From the NCBI GenBank assembly GCA_016210495.1, contig JACQUC010000269.1, positions 1-58,436 on the forward strand: DNA of 58,436 bases, written 5' to 3'. The translations under genes and the position numbers were made by a program. Within the stretch, counting starts at the first letter, position 1, and each line of letters opens with the position of its first letter. The stretch comes from Chloroflexota bacterium (GTDB taxonomy: Bacteria; Chloroflexota; FW602-bin22; JACPRP01). This document shows positions 9,501 through 18,300 of the stretch, piece after piece. A model generated the notes under the pieces. The model did not search any database, was not told the DNA's origin, and worked only from the letters and a program-made list of their open reading frames with translations.

Positions 9501-11375
9501 TGGAATCAGGACTCTATGGCCATTTCGGATCGCGTGCGCGGTCTTCGGATCAGCGAACCGAGGAATGAGGATAACGGGAGTGGCAGAGTTGGCTGCCCAG
9601 TTCCAGCCGGACGTATCGCTAATCACGAGTGATCGGGCAAGTAGCACATCCGCCCGATCCATCCCCTGCATGGTAGCAGCAATAAAGGCGAGCGCTTCGT
9701 CTGCAGATTCGCCCTGCACCCTCTCTATGACAGACGGCCCCTCGATCCGCTTGCGGAGTTCGTCTTTGGCCTTGTCCCGCCCTGCGAGTACCACCTCGGC
9801 TGAGAGAGGCGGATCGGTTGCCTCACGCCAGTCTGTCCAAAAGCTCTGCAGGTCCTGAACCGACCCCCAACTCTTGCCCAGCAGAGCAGACAACCAGGAA
9901 TGCGTTGCAGGCGCGAGACCTAGCCAGGTCTCCAGATCGTCGGCATCGAGCGCACGGATGTCGCGCCACAGCCCCTCTCGCTTTCGCCCGTTCTCCCAGA
10001 TGCGCTTTGATGCCCACCGACGTGGAGTGACGAATACGAACGTCGTTTCGGATGGGGCTACTCCCCTTGGATCACCTGACCGCTTTTCGTAATCGCTGTC
10101 CGCCTTGCCCTTGACGTCGATACTCGCGCCAATTTCCCACACAGACTGCCCCGCCGGCACGAACGGGGTCGCCAGCTCGTTTTCCACGACGCCGTCGTAC
10201 CCACCGTGCTGGATCGAATCGCCGGCGGGCATGCTTACACGTGTGAGACCGTTCGCAGTCGCAAGGATAAGCCAGCGGACCAGTTCAGGCATTCGCTCCT
10301 GAGCCGCTCGCGTGTCGGCCCACACGGCAAGATCGGTCGCCGTGGCCAGGAGTGGAGAAACGACGCTTTGCACTCCTCCCGTGCGGGACGTGCGCCTATC
10401 CTGTACCGCGATCGGCTCGACGGCGGCCCAACCGAGTGGGCTGGCATCACCTCGTGCAAGTGCATCTACGATGTGCCCACCCCATTGCAGCAGTGACACG
10501 GGGACCGTGCGCCCCGCGACTTCGCCGGGAGGGGCTGGCAAGTTGGCCTGCCGCACCGCGCTCGCTACCTCCCGCAAAAGGCGACGCGCCTCGACGGCCG
10601 CGACGGCGCGGTCCATCGCGATCACCCTCTCCTCGTACTCCAAGAGCGCGCCCAGCACCACGAAGATCGCATCCCAGCGAGGGAAAAACGAGGGGCGTGG
10701 AGCGGCAAAGAGAAGAAGGCTCTCCGGCTGGGAGACGAAGTGCTCAAGCCTGTTGCGTCTACGTTCGACGCCGAGCATCCCTGCCTTTCGCAGCGCTTCC
10801 AGTTCCTTCTCCACGTTGCGCTTGGAGTAGTGCGCAACCTCCGACAGGTCCGCCGCTGTGCCACGCACACCAGGCCTGGCAACGAAATAAAGGAGGATCT
10901 CCGATCGCGCACCGACGCCCATAGTACTACGTAGTCGGAGGCTGATAAGCGCGGGTCTTCGGAAGTCGTCGAGGCTGTATTCCTGGCGTTCTTCTCTTAA
11001 CGAACGTCCCACTGGCTGAGGCTCTGTGGCATTGGGCCAGGTGAAGCCCCCCAGCACATTCACGGCCGCGGCAAATGGGCCCCAGCGCTCCTGGAGCGCT
11101 GGCGAAGCGGTTCGGAGAAGATTCTTGAGACGCGTGCTGGAGATATAGCTGGCATTCCGCACGCACCAGCGGATGCACTCGTCCCTCAGCCGTGGGTCGC
11201 TATCCCCAAGTAGTGCGGTGAATAGCATCAGTGGCTCCGGGTCGAGCGCCCAGTCTTGGTGACGGCGGACCCAGCCGGGGACACCCATCTCCGCCCAGAG
11301 ACTCCAAGCCAGGTCGATCACCTGCTCCAGGAGTTCCTCTCGCGGCTTGCTTGGACTAGATATGTTCCTGCTCAT
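6588..11375 (-). CDS. Giant multidomain protein: winged helix + PD-(D/E)XK-like + NTPase-like + helical tail
   Basis: A 1595-residue protein that I cannot assign to a named family. In order: a helical N-terminus; a winged helix (about 143-226: GVGARSEILLYFVARPG, then YSKRNVEKELEALRKAGML), of the type usually encoded beside DUF6036 nucleotidyltransferases; a segment (361-496) with GGYDG, then VWEIG, then KGKADSDYEKR, compatible with a restriction-like D...E-x-K core (D394, E414, K422 or K424) and followed by TFVFVTPRRW and DADDLETWL; an alpha/beta region (520-690) resembling STAND-type NTPases but with no Walker A; and about 900 residues of mostly helical sequence, possibly repeats. The ATG at 11375 lies inside the end of the preceding gene (20-base overlap), so the two are translationally linked. 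A defence function is inference only. Confidence 0.8.
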   Translation of the reverse strand: MSRNISSPSKPREELLEQVIDLAWSLWAEMGVPGWVRRHQDWALDPEPLMLFTALLGDSDPRLRDECIRWCVRNASYISSTRLKNLLRTASPALQERWGPFAAAVNVLGGFTWPNATEPQPVGRSLREERQEYSLDDFRRPALISLRLRSTMGVGARSEILLYFVARPGVRGTAADLSEVAHYSKRNVEKELEALRKAGMLGVERRRNRLEHFVSQPESLLLFAAPRPSFFPRWDAIFVVLGALLEYEERVIAMDRAVAAVEARRLLREVASAVRQANLPAPPGEVAGRTVPVSLLQWGGHIVDALARGDASPLGWAAVEPIAVQDRRTSRTGGVQSVVSPLLATATDLAVWADTRAAQERMPELVRWLILATANGLTRVSMPAGDSIQHGGYDGVVENELATPFVPAGQSVWEIGASIDVKGKADSDYEKRSGDPRGVAPSETTFVFVTPRRWASKRIWENGRKREGLWRDIRALDADDLETWLGLAPATHSWLSALLGKSWGSVQDLQSFWTDWREATDPPLSAEVVLAGRDKAKDELRKRIEGPSVIERVQGESADEALAFIAATMQGMDRADVLLARSLVISDTSGWNWAANSATPVILIPRFADPKTAHAIRNGHRVLIPVGREEGTPDDLVLPRLRRDALKAALLTMGVAEEVAGDLAARGRASLTSLRRILAFDKGKERPAWAHRVEAPALIPALLAGAWDETKPGDQEVISSLADRPYQDVERSLVRWAGASDPPVRKVGTNWFLASKEDAWHLLSAQLTPSDLSRFREALLRALGMPDPAFDLPPEERWKANVLGHEHPLSPYLREGLVDTLAIMGARSGETTFLTGHTGQWHADVITHDLLDLANADESGRLWAYLSGVLPLLAEAAPEPFLRAIEFALSRDPSPLLTLFADADPTELIFASSPHTGLLWALETLGWSAEFLVPSTRHLAALSRLDPGGKLANRPSTSLRSVFLIWYPQTSTPLGSRLAALDVLRQKEPDVAWQLMLAILPKRHDLAMPSHEPRWRDWKDARDERVPFEEYHQAVEAVFVRLLRDVGVDGKRWSALIGALSDLPWEQVVTVLENTSSGDFSEEGRTIVWGALRSAISNHRSFADAEWALPRSAVDRLEVVYSQFTPSDPIQRVAWLFAESPDLLEGERNDWTSQCIAVQNTQAGVIRDLREHGGPTALLCLAHAVEQPGKVGYVAGQTATLESNEERTALFDLLDAPDAADRMLARGYVMGRFELGNWKWARPVLENTAPGWTPEVRAAFLSALPFGPETWDWAEQFGEDTERAYWAGAPVGRVGDPAEVERAAAHLVRFGRADNTVALLGMLLRGHFIAQEVDTDLIATALEQLLRQDVSCQWSLRHHVATLLDYLDRPGSVEMPRLARLEWAYLPVFGRGRRSKGLLYRELARSPEFFVDVLCMVFRAQDEESRNVTQEQKAKATLGYQLLDSWRGPPGCNEGIVDEEALTAWVNVARSLARTNKRDRIADRQIGRILRYVPDDPDGLWPHRAVRDLIERIESRDLEAGLELGQRNSRGVTRRELTDGGAQERALQTRYLDHAQQMNARWPRTAAMLRRIARSYAEEASRHDEEAEITEDRWR

Positions 11376-11739
11376 CTTGAATTCCAAAGGCTAGTAGCAC
11401 TTCCGCGACCATTCTCGGAAACTCGGGACCGACATCCTGGGTCCGTACCCAGCGCGCAGCATCCAGTAACTCCCCCCGGGTCGGAGCGAGGCGACGCAGG
11501 TCATCGACGTGCTTTCCTCGGCTGGGCCATTGATCGACGGCCGCCCACAGCTTCAGGTGGATGTGGTCGAGCCGGCTAGCGACGTGCAACACGAGACCGC
11601 GGTAGGTCAGCGTTTCGACCCGCATCTTGAATCCTTCCGGCAGTCCGCTTTCGATCATGTTTGTCGGGCCGCTATTGAGCCAGTCACCCTCTAGCCCGAG
11701 TTCCAGAGCGACGTCAGAGGCTGCCTGCTTGAGATCCAC
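11356..11739 (-). CDS. DUF6036-like nucleotidyltransferase, C-terminal part only
   Basis: The 127 codons match the C-terminal half of DUF6036/AbiEii-like nucleotidyltransferases: GLEGDWLN, then GLPEGFKMRVETL, then ASRLDHIHLKLWAAVDQ, then KHVDDLRRLAPTRGEL and ARWVRTQDV. The N-terminal catalytic half (GG-x-D-x-D motifs) is absent: an in-frame stop lies about 27 codons upstream of the GTG at 11739, and only 129 bases separate this frame from the UPF0182 stop. The start has no clear ribosome-binding site. It may be a truncated remnant or a short non-catalytic partner. It overlaps the giant gene by 20 bases, an arrangement expected of a coupled toxin-antitoxin-like or regulatory pair. Confidence 0.6.
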   Translation of the reverse strand: MDLKQAASDVALELGLEGDWLNSGPTNMIESGLPEGFKMRVETLTYRGLVLHVASRLDHIHLKLWAAVDQWPSRGKHVDDLRRLAPTRGELLDAARWVRTQDVGPEFPRMVAEVLLAFGIQDEQEHI

Positions 11740-11868
11740 AGGGAGGGGCTGGGCGAGTGGACGCTGCCAATCGGGTCGATGGCAACAGTGCGTGATAGCG
11801 TTTGCATAGGGCTACCACTCTGACTCAGGCGACACTTGCGCAGGCCGGCCGTCGCCCGGAGGCGTAGC

Positions 11869-14679
11869 CTACCTCCCGCTCTCGGCCGCCTCCAGCAAGC
11901 GTCTCAGGTCGCTTTCCATCGCCTTCATATCCTCCTGCAACTTGAGGTAGCGGTCGAGCAATGACTTGGCAGCATCGCTCAGCTTCTTTTCAGGTGGAGG
12001 CGTTACCCCAGTCGCGGGCCCGACTCCGGGTGCTGGTGCCGCCGCTGGCGCCCCGGCAGCCACCGGTGGGGCTGCTGGCGCGGCTCTTGTTGGGAAAAGG
12101 CGTCTGAGGCCGATGTCGACGGTCGGCTCCATAATCACCCTGTTGCCAGTGGCCAGCACCACGCGCTTCATTTCGGGCAACTGGGTCTGCTCAGACTGCA
12201 AATAGATCGGCTCGACATACAGATTGGACTTGCCGATAGGAATCACTATCATGTTGCCGCGCATAACACGTGAGCCGGCCTGATTCCATAGCGTCAACTG
12301 CTCGGAAATGCGCGGATCCTGGTCGATACGCGCTTCGATTTGCATCGGCCCATAGATGAGCTTGTCCTTGGGATACTTGTAAGCTACCAGCTTGCCGTAT
12401 GCATCTCCATCAGAGCGGGCGGCAAGCCACGTGATCATGTTGTTCTTGTTTGGAGGCGTGTACGGTAGGATCAACGCAAACTCTTCGCGCTCCTCACCCG
12501 GTAACCGCATGATCACATAGTAGGGCTGCATAGGCACCGGCTTGTCCAGATAAACCTCGTTCGGAATGTTCCACAAATCCTCCTTGTTGTAGAACACCCG
12601 CGCGTCCCTCATGTGATAGGTGCGGTAAAGTTCCGCTTGGACATTGAAAAGGTCCTGGGGATACCTCAGATGAGATCGCAACGCCTGGGGCATTTCCTCA
12701 AGCGGCACGAAAAGGCCAGGGAAAATGGCAGCGTAGGTATGGATGATCGGGTCCGAGGAATCGGCCAAGTAGAACCTCATGTCGCCCTCGTAAGCGTCTA
12801 TCACCACTTTTACGCTGTTGCGCAGGTAGTTGACTTTGATTCCCCTGCCCAGACTGACCGGCTGGGAGTACGGGTAGCGATCGGTCTGAGTATAGGCATC
12901 GAGAACCCAGTAGAGATGATCGTCCGCTACCACGATGTACGGATCGCGATCGTATGATAGAAATGGAGCGACCATCTTTGCCCGCTCTTTGATGTTGCGA
13001 TTGTACAAAATCATGCTTTCGGAAGTGATAGATCCGGAGAAAAGTATGTTCACGTCGCCAAACTGCCAGGCAAAGAGCAAGCGCCGAAGCAGCGAGCCCA
13101 GGGCCACGCCTGAGTTACCCTGGTATTCCACGTAGACGTTGTCGTCGCCCTTGGGATAATCAAACTCCGGTGTCGTCGTCTTGACGATCACCTGGTCATT
13201 TGTGTTTTCGCCGTAGTATATCTCGGGACGGGCCAGCGATAGCTTGCCTCGCGGAGGAACGTCTTGGACGAACAGCTCTGGCAATCCCTCTGGAGTAACC
13301 TCGTTGACCGGGCTCATTGCAACGCCATAGCCGTGCGTGAACTGAAGTCGCCGGTTTACCCACGTTTGGGCTTGGCTTGCCAACTTACCTGGCGATAGCT
13401 CGCGGGCAGCCAGCATCACCTGCCGATATTCTCCGTCGATCACATACCGGTCCACATCGACGTCGACAAAGTCGTAATACAATCTGATACTTTGGATCTG
13501 GTTGTAAGTGTTCAGCAGTGGCTCGGGGTCCCATAGCCTGATGTTCTTGATCGTGGCAGGGTTGCCGTCGACCTCCCCCGCTGTTACAGCGTCCTCGGCG
13601 GGATAGTCTACCTCGTTGATGCGATCCAGCGCGTACGCCTGACTTGTCAGATTCACGTTGTTCTCAATGTATGGTCGCTCCTTGTCCAGCTCGCTTGGCA
13701 AGACCTGGAGGCGCTGGACTATGCCTGGGTAGATGGCTCCACCCAGGATCGCAATACCAATCCAGGCAGCCAAAGCGTAGGCCACAAGCCCGTAGCCCCG
13801 GCGGCCGATGTTTACCAGCACAAGGATGGCGAATAGCACGGCGATGCCAACGAGGAGCCACATGACCGGTAAGCGAGCATTAGCATCGGCGTATCCGGCG
13901 CCGAACACGAGTCCAGTGGGCGAGTACACCAGTTCGTAAATGCCCAGCCAACCCTGCCAGGCAAAGCCCAAAGCTAGCAGCGCGACAAGAACTGACAGGT
14001 GAGCCTTGATGCCCGGCCCGAAATCCAGGTTGAGCTTGAGGTTTTGCACCTGGCTTTCCATCGCCCCCTCGGTGAACGAAACCTGCGGCAGCAGGAACCT
14101 AACCGCATAAACAGCAAGACAGCCAAGGAGCGTGAGGAGAATCGTAGCCAGGTACCATCCCTCAAGTAGTCCGTACATCGGCAGAATGAACACAAAGAAG
14201 CTGAGGTCGCGGCCAAACAGTGGGTCCGCCACACCGAAGGAGGTTGGATTCAAGAAACGAAGCACAACCTCCCACGAAGAGGCTATTCTTGATGCCACCA
14301 GGAAGGCCAGAAGAATACCCGCGCCGATCGATCCAAGCCTGAGCAGGAGGTTTATCTGACGAGCCTGAGACCAGGGCATAGAATCCACGTAGGCGTCGTA
14401 GCGGGAGGCAAGACGTAGGGCTATCACCACATTGGCGATGAAGATCGCGAAAAACGCCAAAGCCGCCACTACAAACAGAGTGATCTGAGCTACAAAACGG
14501 GTAGCAAAAACGGCCTGCAAGCCCACGCTTTGAAACCACAGCCAGTCCACATAAAGGCCGCCTAGGCGACCAGACACGATCAGTGCCACGAATACTACAA
14601 ATCCGATGATTGCTAGCTTGGTCTGGCCTGCCATTGCTTGCCCGCCCTCTCGCGGCCCAATTCGTCTCGGCTCATCCAC
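11869..14679 (-). CDS. UPF0182 family integral membrane protein
   Basis: A 936-residue protein of the UPF0182 (COG1615) family, function unknown. The family start is plain: a first helix followed by LYVDWLWFQSVG, then about seven hydrophobic segments within the first 330 residues, then a large extracytoplasmic domain with ENNVNLTSQAYALD, FTHGYG, PEIYYGE and the block VIMRLPGEEREEFALILPYTP. A P/A-rich linker and a charged coiled-coil-like tail (KSLLDRYLKLQEDMKAME) close the protein. Three starts are possible (ATG 14706, GTG 14679, ATG 14634); the GTG is preferred because GGGGAGG precedes it by eight bases. It is a single-gene unit with its own promoter. Confidence 0.93.
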   Translation of the reverse strand: MDEPRRIGPREGGQAMAGQTKLAIIGFVVFVALIVSGRLGGLYVDWLWFQSVGLQAVFATRFVAQITLFVVAALAFFAIFIANVVIALRLASRYDAYVDSMPWSQARQINLLLRLGSIGAGILLAFLVASRIASSWEVVLRFLNPTSFGVADPLFGRDLSFFVFILPMYGLLEGWYLATILLTLLGCLAVYAVRFLLPQVSFTEGAMESQVQNLKLNLDFGPGIKAHLSVLVALLALGFAWQGWLGIYELVYSPTGLVFGAGYADANARLPVMWLLVGIAVLFAILVLVNIGRRGYGLVAYALAAWIGIAILGGAIYPGIVQRLQVLPSELDKERPYIENNVNLTSQAYALDRINEVDYPAEDAVTAGEVDGNPATIKNIRLWDPEPLLNTYNQIQSIRLYYDFVDVDVDRYVIDGEYRQVMLAARELSPGKLASQAQTWVNRRLQFTHGYGVAMSPVNEVTPEGLPELFVQDVPPRGKLSLARPEIYYGENTNDQVIVKTTTPEFDYPKGDDNVYVEYQGNSGVALGSLLRRLLFAWQFGDVNILFSGSITSESMILYNRNIKERAKMVAPFLSYDRDPYIVVADDHLYWVLDAYTQTDRYPYSQPVSLGRGIKVNYLRNSVKVVIDAYEGDMRFYLADSSDPIIHTYAAIFPGLFVPLEEMPQALRSHLRYPQDLFNVQAELYRTYHMRDARVFYNKEDLWNIPNEVYLDKPVPMQPYYVIMRLPGEEREEFALILPYTPPNKNNMITWLAARSDGDAYGKLVAYKYPKDKLIYGPMQIEARIDQDPRISEQLTLWNQAGSRVMRGNMIVIPIGKSNLYVEPIYLQSEQTQLPEMKRVVLATGNRVIMEPTVDIGLRRLFPTRAAPAAPPVAAGAPAAAPAPGVGPATGVTPPPEKKLSDAAKSLLDRYLKLQEDMKAMESDLRRLLEAAESGR

Positions 14680-14780
14680 TGGTTGTTCCTCCCCTAAGCA
14701 ATCCATTGAGGACTGGATCGGCAGCCTCTGCCGAAAAAGAGCTAAGCCACCATCGCCATTCTCTCGATAGTAGTACGAAG

Positions 14781-14807
14781 TCTATACGCTGTAACATTTG
14801 CTGTCAA
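14781..14807 (-). promoter_or_regulatory. Sigma70-type promoter for the UPF0182 gene
   Basis: On the minus strand a perfect -35 TTGACA (14807-14802) is followed after 15 bases by TATAGA (14786-14781). The spacer is short, so the exact -10 may be shifted. An inverted repeat CGGCAG/CTGCCG (14719-14733) lies in the resulting 5' leader. Confidence 0.5.
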
Positions 14808-15042
14808 GCATCGTCAGGTTCGAATCCAAACGAAGCGCGCTCCAGCACGAACTCGACATTCACGATTCCGCAGCGACACCACATCAAAGACTGCCCGGAT
14901 CGAGGCCATACCTGAGCGCTGCATTGCCGTTCACATCATTCGCACGAGCCCTCACGGTGCAGGAGCGGTAAGGATTGGGTTAGAGATTTAGCGTGGAGTG
15001 GCAAAAAGGTCCGTTTGAGGGGTCGATTGAGGTGCCGGCGTG
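14808..15042. other. Intergenic stretch without recognised gene
   Basis: Between the divergent UPF0182 and subtilase genes. No ORF with a ribosome-binding site, no tRNA cloverleaf and no strong hairpin were found here. A T-loop-like GGTTCGAATCC near 14818 has no complementary arms and is not a tRNA. Confidence 0.5.
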
Positions 15043-15071
15043 TTGACCAAGGTTAAGCCAGGTGCTAGCAT
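15043..15071 (+). promoter_or_regulatory. Probable promoter of the subtilase gene
   Basis: TTGACC (15043-15048), 17-base spacer, TAGCAT (15066-15071). It would give a 5' leader of about 250 nt before the start codon at 15326, which contains the hairpin at 15213-15239. Confidence 0.4.
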
Positions 15072-15212
15072 AAGAATAAGCAACCCGCTATTCCAAGCCT
15101 CGCACGGGTAGGCCGCGACATACCGCGTCGTATGTATCGGGTGAGCAGCGATGCGCTACAGTCGGCCGGTATTTTTGGGGCTGGCGAGTGGACTGAGGGG
15201 GAGAGGCCCTAG

Positions 15213-15239
15213 AGAGGCGCCCAGATTGTGGGCGCCTCT
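15213..15239 (+). terminator. Perfect 10-bp hairpin in the subtilase leader (attenuator-like)
   Basis: AGAGGCGCCC and GGGCGCCTCT pair perfectly around AGATTGT and are followed by TTGG rather than a long T-run. Its place between the presumed promoter and the coding start suggests transcriptional attenuation or RNA processing; a simple terminator for an unseen short transcript is the alternative. Confidence 0.45.
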
Positions 15240-15325
15240 TTGGCTTCTAGTCGTGGTGAGACACACTGGCCGGGGTGCCTCAACCGGGCGCCAGGCCGAG
15301 TTGAATTCCGAGTAAGGAGAGCTTG

Positions 15326-18300
15326 ATGAATATCCGATGGCACTCACTTGCCCCAGTCGCTTTAGCGGCGACACTGATCTTCACCTTATCGTCACCTCTT
15401 TCTCCGACCGCTCCCGCTTCGGGTTCATCGTCCACCGACCAGAGCCTGCTAGCAACCGGGCCTGTTGCGCTACCTCACCCCCAGCCTCCAACGCCAGCCG
15501 TCAAAACGGCATCCGACGCGGCGGTGCGAAAACTGAGCCCCGAGCTGCGCGGGCCCGCAAGCGCTCGCTCTTCGCAACCGTTGCAGGTCATCGTCCTGAT
15601 GCGCGCGGACACGCCGTGGCAACCCTACTTGAAGAATAGCGTGCCGCGCAAGCCGGTGGGAGAAATCCAGTGGGTCACCGGGGAAATACCCGGCGCGAGC
15701 TTGTTGAAGCTGGCGGCGCTGGATGGGGTGCTTTCCGTCACGTCTGTGCAAACCTACCGACCTATGCCCGCTCCGGGCCTCGAAGAGCTTCGGCAGTCTC
15801 CCGTGACGACGCCCCAGAGCCTGCGCGATACAGCGCGCAGCGGAGGCAAAGAGGCCCTGAGGAGCTTGCTGCTGGAACAAAAGCCGGGCCGACTACCGCG
15901 TGATGGCACGCCCACCGAGGCGTCGGCCTCGCACGATGTCTTACCTGACACAGTTAAGGCAAGGGACATTCATGGCAGCTCGTCGGCCTGGGCAAAGGGT
16001 TTCACGGGCTCCGGTGTGATCGCCGCCGTGATAGACACTGGAGTCGACTTTGCCCATCCGGACCTGAGGGGCACGCAGGCGCGCGTACCATCCGGACCCT
16101 ATGCGGGATGGCCTTTCGCCTACAATACGCTTTCAGGCCTGTTCTACGCTTTTGATCCTCGGATCAGCATCGGGCCGGATACGTTCTGGGATTACGCGAC
16201 CTTCACCTGGTACGCTCATACTCTCCCCGTCACAGGAGCCAGTTGCAATGGATCTACCTGCACGGCCAGCTTGAAAATCGACTTTGGCGTCGACGCTGGG
16301 TGGCCCTGGCCCTCTGTGGTGCTGCCCTTCACCTGGCGCGACACATCTAAGAGCCACAACTACTACTACACGGTGCAGCCGGACTTCTTCCTGGTGGTTG
16401 CCGGTTACTACCTGGGTCTCGGCTACGCGGCGACGGCCATCGCGCCCCCAGCGGTCTTGCTCTCGGACGAGCACACCCCTGGCGCATACGACACGGTCTA
16501 CGTGGACGTAAACTTCAACCAGGACTTCAGAGACGATAAGCCGATGGCAAAAGGAGATGAGACCGCGGGCGCGGATCTCTACGATGCCGCCGGGAGCCGC
16601 GGCACCGACGGGGTATGGGACATATCGGCCGGTATGCTCACCTGGATCGCGGATGGGATCAACACGCCGCCCGGCACAAGTGCCCTCTACACTGGCGCGT
16701 CCATCCCCGCAGCCGGACGATTACTGTCGTTTGTGGGCGACGAGCAAAGCCACGGCACCAACGTGGCGGGCGACATCGCGGCCCAGGGCGTCATCACTGA
16801 TCCAAGAGGCCTAGGGCCCGTCAACGGGAACTTCGCTGGCGCTGGCGCTGTGGGTGGCGTCGGAGGCCCGGTGCTAGCAGGCATGGCGCCCGATGCGAAA
16901 ATAGCTGCCTTCCAGAATGGCTTCGTCCTGCCATTCGATGCCTGGTGGTTGGCCGCGCTAGGATTTGACGGCATCCCAAACAGCGGCGACGAAGCGCAGA
17001 TTATCAGCAACTCGTGGGGCGTCAGCGATGCTGTCGAAGACGGCTGGGAGGTGCTCTCCCGCTTTGCTCAGTATCTGAACCGCTACTATGCGCCGAACGC
17101 CAGTTTCCTCGTCGCGACAGGAAACGGGGGCCCGGGCTATGGAACGGTGACTGCGCCGGATGGAGGAACCATAATCGACGTGGGCGCCAGCACTTCATAC
17201 GGCAGCCTGGAGAGCTTCGAGCCAGTCCTTCCGTCACAGTTCACCTGGGGCGACGTCCAGCCCTGGTCCAATCGGGGGCCAGGCGCCCTAGGCGACATCG
17301 CTCCGGATATCGTCGCGGTTGGAGCCTGGGGCACCGGGGCCAATCCGCTCAACATCTACCTTGGCAACGGGCAAGCCGCGTATGACTCGTTCGGGGGTAC
17401 GTCGATGGCGACACCGGTTGCGGCAGGCAACCTGGCACTGGTCTATCAAGCCTTCAAGACATCTAACGGTCGATGGCCCACCTGGGAGGAGGCAAGGGCG
17501 ATCTTCTTCAATGGCGGGCGCGACCTGGGCTACGATGTCCTGGCACAGGGCTCCGGCAACGTGGACGCCAACCGTGCCACCGACATCGCCGCTGGAACCG
17601 GCTACGGCTACTGGGTAGCGCCTGCGCAGTGGACTGCCGGGAGCTACCGAGGTACAGAGTACCCGGCCTTCCCATCCACGGTAGTTGCCGGTGGTTCGAC
17701 ATCAAAGACCTTCACAGTTCGCAACACCTATACCAGCACCTTCGCGGTCAACGTTTCCGAAAAGGTCTTGGGGAAAGCAGGCGAGTTTTCTTTCACCCAA
17801 TCCTTCGGCTCCTCGACCCCGCCACCCTTCACGCGACCCACCTGGATAAGCGATATCACCCCCCTGATTGCGGCATACGATCCCGACCTGGTGCGTGCCC
17901 AGGTGGTTCTCCCGTACAGCGTGCTGGACAGCAACGGCAACTACCTTTTCGATAAGAATGACCGGTGGCGAGTGCTTTTCTACGACTGGACCGACATCAA
18001 CGGCGATGGCAAGCTGTGGAACGACACAAACGGCAATGGCCTAGTCGACGCGGGTGAGATACAGACCGGCGAGTACAACCGTTTCACCTATGGTTACCCG
18101 AGCGGCACCTATTTGGAGGCCAGCGTTGGGCGCGACAGCCTCTCCCGCAAGCACAGCGGCGTTTTCCTTGCCCTTCAGCGGCGTGGATCCGTGTCCAGCG
18201 ACGAGCAAACGGCGGGGCCCGATGCCGTTTCGCTCCAGGTTCGCATCACCCTTTATCGCAAAACCGACTGGAGTTGGCTGACCACATCCCCCAGCAGCCT

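Noticed and set aside
14814..14830. T-loop-like GGTTCGAATCC suggesting a tRNA
   Set aside because: The flanking bases do not form a T-arm stem and no acceptor, D or anticodon arms are present.
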